Assembly (NCBI RefSeq): GCF_964199965.1
Contig: NZ_CAXMZT010000014.1
Location: 17,813-81,812 of the forward strand
Length of the DNA stretch: 64,000 nucleotides
From: JAFIFT01 sp020051095
Lineage (GTDB): Bacteria; Pseudomonadota; Gammaproteobacteria; Legionellales; Legionellaceae
Direction: 5' to 3'
Position numbers and translations under genes: made by a program. Position 1 is the first letter of the stretch. Each line of letters starts with the position of its first letter. The notes under the pieces are model-generated. The model did no database searches, had not been told where the DNA came from, and saw nothing but the letters and a program-made list of their open reading frames with translations. Shown one piece after another: positions 26,550 to 34,417 of this stretch.

Positions 26550-28076
26550 ATGAAATGTTATTTTAATGAAATTACTTGGAATGATTCACCGGTTATTTGG
26601 AATACAGAGCCGGATAGCATGTTTGCCAGTTGTGATTATAATACGTTAGCGAACAACTTAGATCTGGATAGGTCTCAATTAAATGGCTATTTAGCAACAT
26701 TTCCTGGCATTTTCATTGACGATAATATTGCCTATATCAACAGCCTAAGCTCATTCAAATTTCAACCCATCTCTCTTCTACAAACGAAACCAACATCAAC
26801 TATGACAGACGCCCCTTTGTTATTTAAACGAAATAGTAACCCATTGAAATTATCAGAGACGATGAGAAAAGATCTACCCAAGCTCCCAGACCCGCATCTG
26901 GAAGTGATTCTAATGGGGCATCATGGCAATACAATAGCCTACCTCAAACTACAAGAAAACCGTATCAAGTTTCTCCATGACATACAAAAATTGCATTTAC
27001 TCAATTCGAATAAACTCTATAGTTTAAGGGCTGAGTCCTATACCCTTATCCTTGGCCATATTCGTCAATCACAAATGCAAATCATTCATTCCCTATTTGA
27101 TGAATTTTTATCCCCTGCTTTAAGAAAAGCCACCAATGATCAAAAAGATAACAAAGAATTGGAAGAGTTTTTTCAATCGGCCATCTTAAATGTGATGAAT
27201 TTTGCATTTAATAAACAAAAAACGGTTTATGAAACCGTTGAAACTAACCCGTCGCCTGAGTTGGTGATACAGCATCGCAAGAACCGGCTAGCGTTAATGA
27301 TGACTTTCTTTAATTTCTTTATCAACGAGATGCCAGTTGAAAGCTTGTCGATGAATCTATCCGAAAAGCAAGCCCTTCTATTATTTAAAATGAAAGCTGC
27401 GCTTTTAGATCAAAAACCAAAAATGAAAGAGAAATTAGACCAACTCGCATTATTAACCTTGTATTCAGGAATCTATTCTCAGCAATATGATAGTATGGTA
27501 TTTGCTATATTAAATGGTTCTGAAACCGTTGATTTAGCCGCTCACAAAAAGGCGATTCGTGAGCGTTTGACAGGAAATGAGATGCTTGACGTGCTGTATA
27601 AGCAACTTCAGTCGAAGGGGTTACTGGGTGATACCCTGTTAAAGCCTATCCCTGAGATGAAATATATCCCGTTTGCTGATTTAGTGACAAAGATGTTTGA
27701 AGAGGCTAAATTAGGAAAACCGAGCAAGGAGGTTATTAATCGGATCCAAGACAATTTGATAAAAATCGTATTGGAATATTCGCCATCGTCTCTCGAAGGA
27801 AGCATCATTCAGCAAGATATTAAGTCCCAAGATATGCTCTACGTGGATGACTATTTTTACCAAAAATGCTTAGCCAGCAAATGGGTAGCGCCGACTGAAA
27901 TACCCAAATCATCGGCAAAGTCATATATCGCCCCAAATCCATCATTATCACCGGTTAAATTAAGCCTAATTGACCAACCCGATTCACTCATCGATCACTT
28001 GCTGAACTGCTTTAAGTTAGCAGCGCTTGAAGGACATGCTTTGCCACCGTCAACTAATTATGTCAAAGGCATGTAA
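26550..28076 (+). CDS. Orphan 508-aa protein, possible effector
   Basis: No family is recognised. The protein is mostly predicted helical and soluble, with no signal peptide and no clear membrane segment. The first 60 residues are rich in Asn, Asp and Trp (FNEITWNDSPVIWN). The middle (about 180-350) is Lys- and Leu-rich with long amphipathic helices, and the C-terminal 70 residues are Pro/Ser-rich around SYIAPNPSLSPVK. GAGAG lies 8-12 bases before the ATG, and the upstream DNA is very AT-rich. An isolated, single-gene, non-conserved-looking large ORF in a Legionella-type genome is often a Dot/Icm substrate, but nothing specific proves that here. It converges on yejF with a 5-bp gap. Confidence 0.7.
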   Translation: MKCYFNEITWNDSPVIWNTEPDSMFASCDYNTLANNLDLDRSQLNGYLATFPGIFIDDNIAYINSLSSFKFQPISLLQTKPTSTMTDAPLLFKRNSNPLKLSETMRKDLPKLPDPHLEVILMGHHGNTIAYLKLQENRIKFLHDIQKLHLLNSNKLYSLRAESYTLILGHIRQSQMQIIHSLFDEFLSPALRKATNDQKDNKELEEFFQSAILNVMNFAFNKQKTVYETVETNPSPELVIQHRKNRLALMMTFFNFFINEMPVESLSMNLSEKQALLLFKMKAALLDQKPKMKEKLDQLALLTLYSGIYSQQYDSMVFAILNGSETVDLAAHKKAIRERLTGNEMLDVLYKQLQSKGLLGDTLLKPIPEMKYIPFADLVTKMFEEAKLGKPSKEVINRIQDNLIKIVLEYSPSSLEGSIIQQDIKSQDMLYVDDYFYQKCLASKWVAPTEIPKSSAKSYIAPNPSLSPVKLSLIDQPDSLIDHLLNCFKLAALEGHALPPSTNYVKGM

Positions 28077-28081
28077 AATAA

Positions 28082-29878
28082 CTATAACACGGCCTTTAAT
28101 AGCCGTTGGGTGTAAGGCTGTTGAGGCTTAGTCATGATTTGGGTGACAGGCCCCTGCTCAACTAAGCTGCCCTTTTTCATCACCATCACATCATCAGCGA
28201 GGTAAGATACCACGCTCATATTGTGGGTGATGAATAAGTAAGCCATGTTATATTCTGCCTGTAAATCTTTCAATAAATTCAAAATCTGTGCCTGCACAGA
28301 CACATCCAAGGCACTGGTCGGTTCATCACAAATCAATAAATGGGGGCGACAAGCGAGTGCCCTTGCAATGGAAATGCGCTGCCGCTGTCCGCCTGAAAAT
28401 TGGTGTGGAAACCGATTTAAACAACTTTTAGGTAAATTGACTTGCTCAATTAATTCAAACAACCGCTTTTTAATTTTTGCAGAGGAATACCCTTGTGCGC
28501 GCATGCCTTCACTGATGATATCGCTAACACTCATGCGAGGATTCATGGAGGAAAATGGGTCTTGGAAAATAATTTGTGCCTGTTGACGGAATTGGCGTAA
28601 CTGCTTTCGAGTCATTTTTTTTATGGATTGGCCATCGAAATCAATATCCCCTTGCCAATGAGTCAGCAGCATCATAATAGCGCGACTTATCGTGGTTTTA
28701 CCACAACCTGACTCACCCACTAATGCCAACGTTTTACCACGATACAAATCAAACGATACATTGTCCACTGCCTGTAACCATCGACGTCGGCTTTTAAGCC
28801 ACGATTTTTGTAGTGGAAACGTCACACTTAAATTTTGAACACTCAGCACTTTTGTATGATCCTCACGGCTAGCTGCAATATCAACATCGCTTATTTTAAG
28901 CGGCGGCAAGGATAGGGTATCCGGATACAAATGGCAGCGCACTTCCCCATCGTTGATTGGCTGCAAAGCTGGCTCAACACCCAAGCACGGTGGAAATTGA
29001 TAGGAGCATCGCGGGTGAAATCGGCACCCTTTTGGCATGTCATCTAAGGTAGGAACACTCCCAGGAATCGCTGCCAGACGCTTTTGTCGATTGTGTAATG
29101 AAGGGATTGCGGCTAATAGTTGTTGCGAATAGGGATGTTTGACCTCAGTGAAAAAATCCTCTGCAGAGGCCATTTCGACTATTTGTCCTGCATACATCAC
29201 ACACACCTGTGAGGCCATAAACCGGACGACGCCTAAATCATGGGTTATCAACAGTAGACTCATGTGGTGCTGCTGTTGAATCCGTTTAAGCAATTTGAGA
29301 ATCTGGGCTTGTACGGTAACATCCAATGCGGTGGTGGGCTCGTCTGCAATTAAAACATCCGGCTCACAAGCAAGGGCCATGGCGATGACAACTCGTTGCT
29401 TTTGCCCCCCTGATAGCTGGTGTGGGTATTGATTTAAACGATGTGCCGCTTCGGACATATCCACTTCTTCAAGGAGTTGTAACATCCGTTTGTTTAACGC
29501 GTTATTGCGAAGGGGTTGATGTGCTTTGATTGCTTCGGCTAGCTGTTGGCCAATGGTCAATACAGGATTTAATGCTGTCATTGGCTCTTGGAAAATCATC
29601 GCCACCCTTTTACCACGAATGTCGCGCATGTCCCTTTCTGGTAGCGTTAATAAGTCTTGGCCTTCTAACAAGACTTTACTTTGTTGGCCAAAATAGGCAT
29701 TTTCCGGGAGCAACCGCATCAACGCCGAGGCCGTGATGGATTTCCCACAGCCCGATCCACCCAATAACGCAACCGTCTGCCCTGGCTCAAGTTCAAAGCG
29801 AACCTCATTGGTAGCCGGTAAAAAATGACTGACTTGTTCAAATTGAACGGATAAGCCATCGACCCTTAGATGGGACAT
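28082..29878 (-). CDS. yejF: ABC transporter ATP-binding protein YejF (duplicated nucleotide-binding domains)
   Basis: Two complete ABC ATPase domains are fused. Walker A motifs are GGSGCGKS (about residue 39) and GESGCGKT (about 385), with signatures LSGGQKQR and FSGGQRQR and Walker B LIADEP and LICDEP. The oligopeptide-type C-terminal region (GCRFHPRC) sits between them, as in YejF/DdpD-DdpF-like importers. It energises uptake of peptides such as microcin C-type compounds in enterobacteria. AAGGAT precedes the start. No permease or binding protein (yejA, yejB, yejE) is adjacent within this window, so its partners must lie elsewhere. Confidence 0.88.
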   Translation of the reverse strand: MSHLRVDGLSVQFEQVSHFLPATNEVRFELEPGQTVALLGGSGCGKSITASALMRLLPENAYFGQQSKVLLEGQDLLTLPERDMRDIRGKRVAMIFQEPMTALNPVLTIGQQLAEAIKAHQPLRNNALNKRMLQLLEEVDMSEAAHRLNQYPHQLSGGQKQRVVIAMALACEPDVLIADEPTTALDVTVQAQILKLLKRIQQQHHMSLLLITHDLGVVRFMASQVCVMYAGQIVEMASAEDFFTEVKHPYSQQLLAAIPSLHNRQKRLAAIPGSVPTLDDMPKGCRFHPRCSYQFPPCLGVEPALQPINDGEVRCHLYPDTLSLPPLKISDVDIAASREDHTKVLSVQNLSVTFPLQKSWLKSRRRWLQAVDNVSFDLYRGKTLALVGESGCGKTTISRAIMMLLTHWQGDIDFDGQSIKKMTRKQLRQFRQQAQIIFQDPFSSMNPRMSVSDIISEGMRAQGYSSAKIKKRLFELIEQVNLPKSCLNRFPHQFSGGQRQRISIARALACRPHLLICDEPTSALDVSVQAQILNLLKDLQAEYNMAYLFITHNMSVVSYLADDVMVMKKGSLVEQGPVTQIMTKPQQPYTQRLLKAVL

Positions 29879-30014
29879 GTATGAATATCCTTACTTAACA
29901 ATGTATCGAAATATACCCCCAGAGCTAGCTCTTAGCATAGGCCTTAAACGACACTAACGTCAACTAGCAACCATAACACAGGTAAGGTATAATCGTTCTT
30001 TTTTTAAGAGAGCG

Positions 30015-30587
30015 ATGATGAGACGGTTACTTGCTGCATTATTCCTAATTTGCATTGCCTGCCTAGGTCGTGCGGAGTCGACTGATCGATATTTAGTGGA
30101 TGTCATTGTTTTTGAAAACAAAACGTTATTAGCAGATGCTGCTGAACAATCACTGGTTCCTGCTGTGTTGCCTCCTTCTGCCCACAGTATTCCACTTGAA
30201 TTAGGGGATTATACAACACAACCCAACTATCATAATTTACCCCTCTCACAATCTGCCTTACAAAACACCTATTATGCGTTAAGTCGCAACCAAAATTATC
30301 ATGTGCTTGCCCGATTCACGTGGCGCCAACCCATGGGTAGTCGCCGTGAAATTGATCTCCCTACCATCGGGAATAACCAATGGGACATTAGCGGGCGTAT
30401 AAAAATCACCCCAAGTCGATTTCCATTCTTTAGCACCAACCTGTTGTTATCCAATGGCAGGAAAACCATTGCCCTAAGACATAACCAGCCATTAAAGCTC
30501 AAAGAAACGTATTACTTCGATCATCCCGTCGTTGGCATGGTTGTTCGCCTAACGCCCATCAAAGATGCATCGTCAAAATCGGCTTAA
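30015..30587 (+). CDS. CsiV-family periplasmic/outer-membrane protein
   Basis: A signal peptide (about residues 1-20, cleaving after GRAES) is followed by YLVDVIVFENKTL, a strand pattern typical of the CsiV (DUF2803) family. LSRNQNYHVLARFTWRQP and YYFDHPVVGMVVRLTPI toward the C terminus agree with that family. CsiV in related gammaproteobacteria is linked to peptidoglycan or to membrane-associated stress and septal functions; the exact role is not settled. It ends 15 bp inside the convergent reductase gene. Confidence in the family call is moderate. Confidence 0.7.
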   Translation: MMRRLLAALFLICIACLGRAESTDRYLVDVIVFENKTLLADAAEQSLVPAVLPPSAHSIPLELGDYTTQPNYHNLPLSQSALQNTYYALSRNQNYHVLARFTWRQPMGSRREIDLPTIGNNQWDISGRIKITPSRFPFFSTNLLLSNGRKTIALRHNQPLKLKETYYFDHPVVGMVVRLTPIKDASSKSA

Positions 30588-31994
30588 AATGCGGATAACT
30601 CGTTTGGCAAATGGTGAAAAAAGCTTCGGAGCGTAGTATTGGCCTGCAACCCGTTTGCTAATTTCATTGAGCGTCGGATAGGGAAATATTGCATCTGTCA
30701 TCGACCGTAGGCTGCGTTTTTCTCGCATTAATTGAACCCAGGGCAACACTAATTCACCCGCATGAAGGCCGAGAATAGTGACACCCAACGCTTGGCCTTT
30801 ATCATTGATCACCACTTTAATTATCCCCTCTGTTGCCCCTTCAGCGACGGCTCTGTCATTATCAACAAAAGCCGATTGAATCACAGAACAAGCGATACCT
30901 TTCGCTTGGCATTGCTGTTCAGTTAAGCCAATTTGGGCTAATTCAGGATGCGTGTAGGTCACGCTGGGTAAGTAGGTGCTGTCCCATTTGGCTGGTAATT
31001 TAAAGGCAATCTGTCGGAAAACCACACCCGCGTGGGCATTGGCCACATGGGTAAACTGTTGCTGTCCAATGACATCCCCGATGGCATAAATATGTTTTTG
31101 AGCTGTGCGTAATCGTTTATCGACCTGAATGCTACCTCGCTCAGTTATAACCCCTGCGTTATTCAAGTTCAGCCTATCGATATTGGGCTTTCTTCCGACA
31201 GCCACCAACACATGGGAACCTAATTCCGTGTGTTGCTGGCCATTTAGGCTATAAGTCACCTCAATCGCCTTACCTTTTTGGGCTATTTGCTCCATCTTCG
31301 ATTGCAAGTAGAATGACACACCATGTTCTTTCATCACATCTTGGAGTGAGCCCACAGCTTGCCTGTCATCAAAGCGAAGCATTTGATCTGCTTCAAATAA
31401 GCTCACAGGCACACCCAACATCGCGAACGCTTGTGCCATTTCACACCCAATCGGTCCGCCACCAATAATCAGCATATGTTTTGGCTTTTCTTGCAAAGAA
31501 AATACCGTTTCATTGGTTAGATAAGGAACACTGTCTAATCCATGGATGGGTGGAACAAACGGTGACGAGCCGGTAGCTATGACGATGGTTTTTGCTTGAT
31601 AGGCTTTGTCGCCTGCTTTTAAGGTATGCTCATCGAGAAAAGACGCATATTCGCTTATCACTGTCACCCCGAGACCTTCAAACCGTTCTACGGAATCATG
31701 GACAGCAATATGGTCAATTTTTTGCTGAACCGTTTTCATCACGGCAACCATATCCAATGACTTCTGGTTAAACTGGCAACCTAATTTTTCAGTTTGCCGT
31801 GCTTGCCAGCATTGTTTGGCCACCGCTAACAATGACTTAGAAGGGACACACCCATAATTCAAACAATCCCCTCCCATTTTATGCCCTTCAAATAAAACGG
31901 TTTTTAATCCAGCTTGGGCGCTGACAGAAGCCAAACTTAAGCCACCCGACCCCGCTCCAATAATGGCTAGATCATATTTTTCTTTTTGGCTCAT
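30573..31994 (-). CDS. FAD-dependent pyridine nucleotide-disulfide oxidoreductase (MerA/Lpd-like)
   Basis: The protein has the N-terminal FAD motif IGAGSGGLS and the redox-active pair in GGDCLNYGCVPSKS (C-x4-C). The NAD(P)H motif is GGGPIGCEMAQ, and a C-terminal dimerisation domain has THPELAQIGL. It is nearest to mercuric-reductase-like/dihydrolipoamide-dehydrogenase-like enzymes without the N-terminal metal-binding domain. The start at 31994 (MSQKEKYD) follows GAGGGAA; a longer frame to 32051 is less likely. It overlaps the TVP38-family gene by 23 bp, and in many bacteria these two families are neighbours. The physiological substrate is unknown. Confidence 0.87.
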   Translation of the reverse strand: MSQKEKYDLAIIGAGSGGLSLASVSAQAGLKTVLFEGHKMGGDCLNYGCVPSKSLLAVAKQCWQARQTEKLGCQFNQKSLDMVAVMKTVQQKIDHIAVHDSVERFEGLGVTVISEYASFLDEHTLKAGDKAYQAKTIVIATGSSPFVPPIHGLDSVPYLTNETVFSLQEKPKHMLIIGGGPIGCEMAQAFAMLGVPVSLFEADQMLRFDDRQAVGSLQDVMKEHGVSFYLQSKMEQIAQKGKAIEVTYSLNGQQHTELGSHVLVAVGRKPNIDRLNLNNAGVITERGSIQVDKRLRTAQKHIYAIGDVIGQQQFTHVANAHAGVVFRQIAFKLPAKWDSTYLPSVTYTHPELAQIGLTEQQCQAKGIACSVIQSAFVDNDRAVAEGATEGIIKVVINDKGQALGVTILGLHAGELVLPWVQLMREKRSLRSMTDAIFPYPTLNEISKRVAGQYYAPKLFSPFAKRVIRILSRF

Positions 31995-32691
31995 TTCCCT
32001 CTTTCCTTCGTAATCGTTGATATAGAATGGGTAATAACGATAAGACAGCAAGCCCGAATAATGGCAATAAGATGGGTAAGGTAAAAATGACAGAAAAGTC
32101 AGGTTTTTGTCCTATTTCAAATAAATGATTCACCCCATTTCCCAAAGAAACGTAGACAAACGTTCCTGGGATAATGCCAACCAATGTTGCTAAAGCAAAT
32201 AGCTTTCCATCCACGTTTAAAATAGCAGGGACGATATTCACAACCCAGAATGGAAATAAGGGAATCAATCTCAGTATTAGCAAATAAGAGAGGGCATTTT
32301 TCGCAAACCCGGCTTGCATTTTCTTTATCCATCCATGCGCATGTTTGCTTGCCCATTCACCGATGAAATATTTCACCGCTAAAAAGACCAATATAGCACC
32401 AAGCGTTGCACTCACCACCACAATCAATGTTCCCAAGATAGGACCAAACAAAAAACCACCGATTAACGTTAAAATCACCGCACCCGGAATGGAAATCGCA
32501 ACAGACAACGCATATATCGTCATATAAAGGAAAACGCTTAAGGCGAAATGACTGTCAGACCAGGTTTTGATTTGATCATGATAGGTTTGGAAGGTAGACC
32601 AACTTAAATAGTTTGGTAAATTAAAATAAAACGCGAGCGCAAGTAACGAAAGAATGAGAAGCACAGGCCAGCTTCGTTTGAGAAAGTTCAT
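31972..32691 (-). CDS. TVP38/TMEM64 (VTT-domain) membrane protein
   Basis: Five or six hydrophobic segments flank a VTT domain with FGPILGTLIVV and LLILRLIPLFPFWVVN, the conserved re-entrant-loop residues of the TVP38/TMEM64/DedA superfamily. Members move lipids or act in membrane homeostasis. The start at 32691 (MNFLKRSW) follows AAGGAT and fits a standard length of about 240 aa. Its end overlaps the flavin reductase start, so the pair is an operon in which the TVP38 gene comes first. Confidence 0.9.
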   Translation of the reverse strand: MNFLKRSWPVLLILSLLALAFYFNLPNYLSWSTFQTYHDQIKTWSDSHFALSVFLYMTIYALSVAISIPGAVILTLIGGFLFGPILGTLIVVVSATLGAILVFLAVKYFIGEWASKHAHGWIKKMQAGFAKNALSYLLILRLIPLFPFWVVNIVPAILNVDGKLFALATLVGIIPGTFVYVSLGNGVNHLFEIGQKPDFSVIFTLPILLPLFGLAVLSLLPILYQRLRRKEGNEPKRKI

Positions 32692-32776
32692 ATCCTTACG
32701 TTCCCTTTTTACCGGACAGTTTAAAAAAAACGTCGATAGCAAGGGGCCGTTTCAAGGAAACGACCCCCAATTGATG

Positions 32777-33553
32777 TTACTTAGACATTCTAACAATCAA
32801 GTCTTGCAAGGTGTCTTCGCTAGCCGCACCTGGAATGAATGCTGGCTCAGAGCCTTTCATATACGTGCCATTCGGTGTTTTGGCGATTACGAAGGCTGGC
32901 GTACCCATTAGCATCATTTTTTCAGCTAGGGCTTTGTTTTGAGCAAGTGTTTCAGTGACCTGTTTACTTTGCATGTCTTTTTTCAACTTACTCATATCCA
33001 AGCCCACTTTTTTGGCTTCGGCAAAAATTTCTTTATCGGTGAGACGCTTTTGCTGATTAATTAAAGCCTCATGAAATGGTTTGTATTTTCCTTGCATGGC
33101 AGCAGCCAATGCAGCGCGAGATGCCACTTCGGATGTTTTGCCGAATATGGGGAATTCTTTATAGATAACCCTTAGGTTTTTATCCTTTTCAAGGAGGGAA
33201 TCAATGACCGGTGCCATTTTTTTGCAATGCACGCATTGATAGTCAAAAAATTCAACTAACGTGACATTGCCTTTCGCATTGCCTAAGGTGGTTAATTGAC
33301 CACTAAATAATTGGGAGGCATTATTCTCAATGGCAGCGCGTGCTTGTTGACGCATATTATCTTGTTGCTTTTTTTGCAAAGCTTGTGATGCTTCAATGAG
33401 AACTTCTGGATTACTCACCAAATAATCATGGACTACTTTCTCAATTTGTTTTTTCTGTTCACTGGTCATCGGCTTTTCAGCAGCCATTGCCATGGGCGAT
33501 ATGGATAAAGCACTAATTAAAGCGGCAGATGTAACAATATTTGTTAATTTCAC
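32777..33553 (-). CDS. DsbA2/Com1-like dimeric disulfide oxidoreductase
   Basis: The start is taken as GTG 33553, which has AAGGGGA at ribosome-site distance; an ATG 33 bp upstream is weaker. A signal peptide (about residues 1-25, cleaving at MAMAA) is followed by an N-terminal helical dimerisation region (about 26-90, Gln/Lys-rich). A thioredoxin-fold domain has C107-V-H-C110 in FFDYQCVHC and a cis-proline loop GTPAFVIAK. This layout is that of Com1 in Coxiella and DsbA2 in L. pneumophila. L. pneumophila DsbA2 is reported to act as both oxidase and isomerase and to support Dot/Icm assembly. The function here is inferred from that family. Confidence 0.87.
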   Translation of the reverse strand: MKLTNIVTSAALISALSISPMAMAAEKPMTSEQKKQIEKVVHDYLVSNPEVLIEASQALQKKQQDNMRQQARAAIENNASQLFSGQLTTLGNAKGNVTLVEFFDYQCVHCKKMAPVIDSLLEKDKNLRVIYKEFPIFGKTSEVASRAALAAAMQGKYKPFHEALINQQKRLTDKEIFAEAKKVGLDMSKLKKDMQSKQVTETLAQNKALAEKMMLMGTPAFVIAKTPNGTYMKGSEPAFIPGAASEDTLQDLIVRMSK

Positions 33554-33615
33554 GTCAATCCCCTTTATGAAAAATAAATAACGCACTCTTTATAGCATAT
33601 TCCCTGCCTAAATGT

Positions 33616-34338
33616 CTAAGATTTCACGTGGTGGATATGAAGATAATCGCCATATTGCTTTAACCATTGGCGATGTGATTGGTAGGCTTTATCAAAACGG
33701 GCCACTATTTGCCAGAATCGTGACGAGTGATTATGCTCAACCAGGTGGCAAAGTTCATGAACGACAACATAATCAATGACATCGAGGGGTGCCATGATAA
33801 TGCGCCAATTATAGTGAATCGCTCCTTTGGCAGAACAACTTCCCCAACGGGCACGATACGACTTAATTTCGATTGAACTGGGAAAATGACCCAGCTTTTG
33901 AGCATAAAAATGGGTTTTCTCCATTAAATAGGCGGTTGCTTGTTGACGGTACCAGTCACTGAGTCGTTCAAATAAGTGTTCAGGGCTGTACAATTTCGTA
34001 CTTCGCATCGTGAGATGCTGATCATCGGAGAGATAAATCGCATCCGAGTTACCCGTCTCAATACGCAGTGGGTATCGCTTTCCTTGATAGAGAAATAATT
34101 CGCCAGGCTCAATCCGTTTAGACGTTTCTTGGATAGCAGTTTGTTGCTTCGCTAACGCCCGCTCAATCCAAGCCCTTTTATTTTCTATAAGAAGCTGCAC
34201 ATCAACGGCAGGCATTCTCAAAGGTGCATTTACCTGAACGCGACCTTCTTTTACCAAAATGGTGATACTTTTACGCTGCTTTCTGCGCTTAACGCTTACC
34301 TCACACCAACCCGTATCCAGCGTCGTTTGGTCATTCAT
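33616..34338 (-). CDS. YgjP/DUF45-family M48-type metallopeptidase
   Basis: The metal site is HELCHLVEHNHSSRFW (HExxH form, HELCH) about 50 residues from the C terminus. It is preceded by a conserved RWGSCSAKGAIHYNWRI segment, both typical of the YgjP/DUF45 family. The start at 34338 (MNDQTTLD) follows GGAAGG by nine bases; a longer frame to 34401 nearly meets uvrD. Length is about 240 aa. No signal or TM segment is seen. The cellular substrate is unknown. Confidence 0.9.
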   Translation of the reverse strand: MNDQTTLDTGWCEVSVKRRKQRKSITILVKEGRVQVNAPLRMPAVDVQLLIENKRAWIERALAKQQTAIQETSKRIEPGELFLYQGKRYPLRIETGNSDAIYLSDDQHLTMRSTKLYSPEHLFERLSDWYRQQATAYLMEKTHFYAQKLGHFPSSIEIKSYRARWGSCSAKGAIHYNWRIIMAPLDVIDYVVVHELCHLVEHNHSSRFWQIVARFDKAYQSHRQWLKQYGDYLHIHHVKS

Positions 34339-34417
34339 CGATTGGGACCTTCCATTTTTGTCTCTATTCACCTGCTCAATTAAATTACGGGGAAAAGTCA
34401 CCCATTTTTAACAACTC

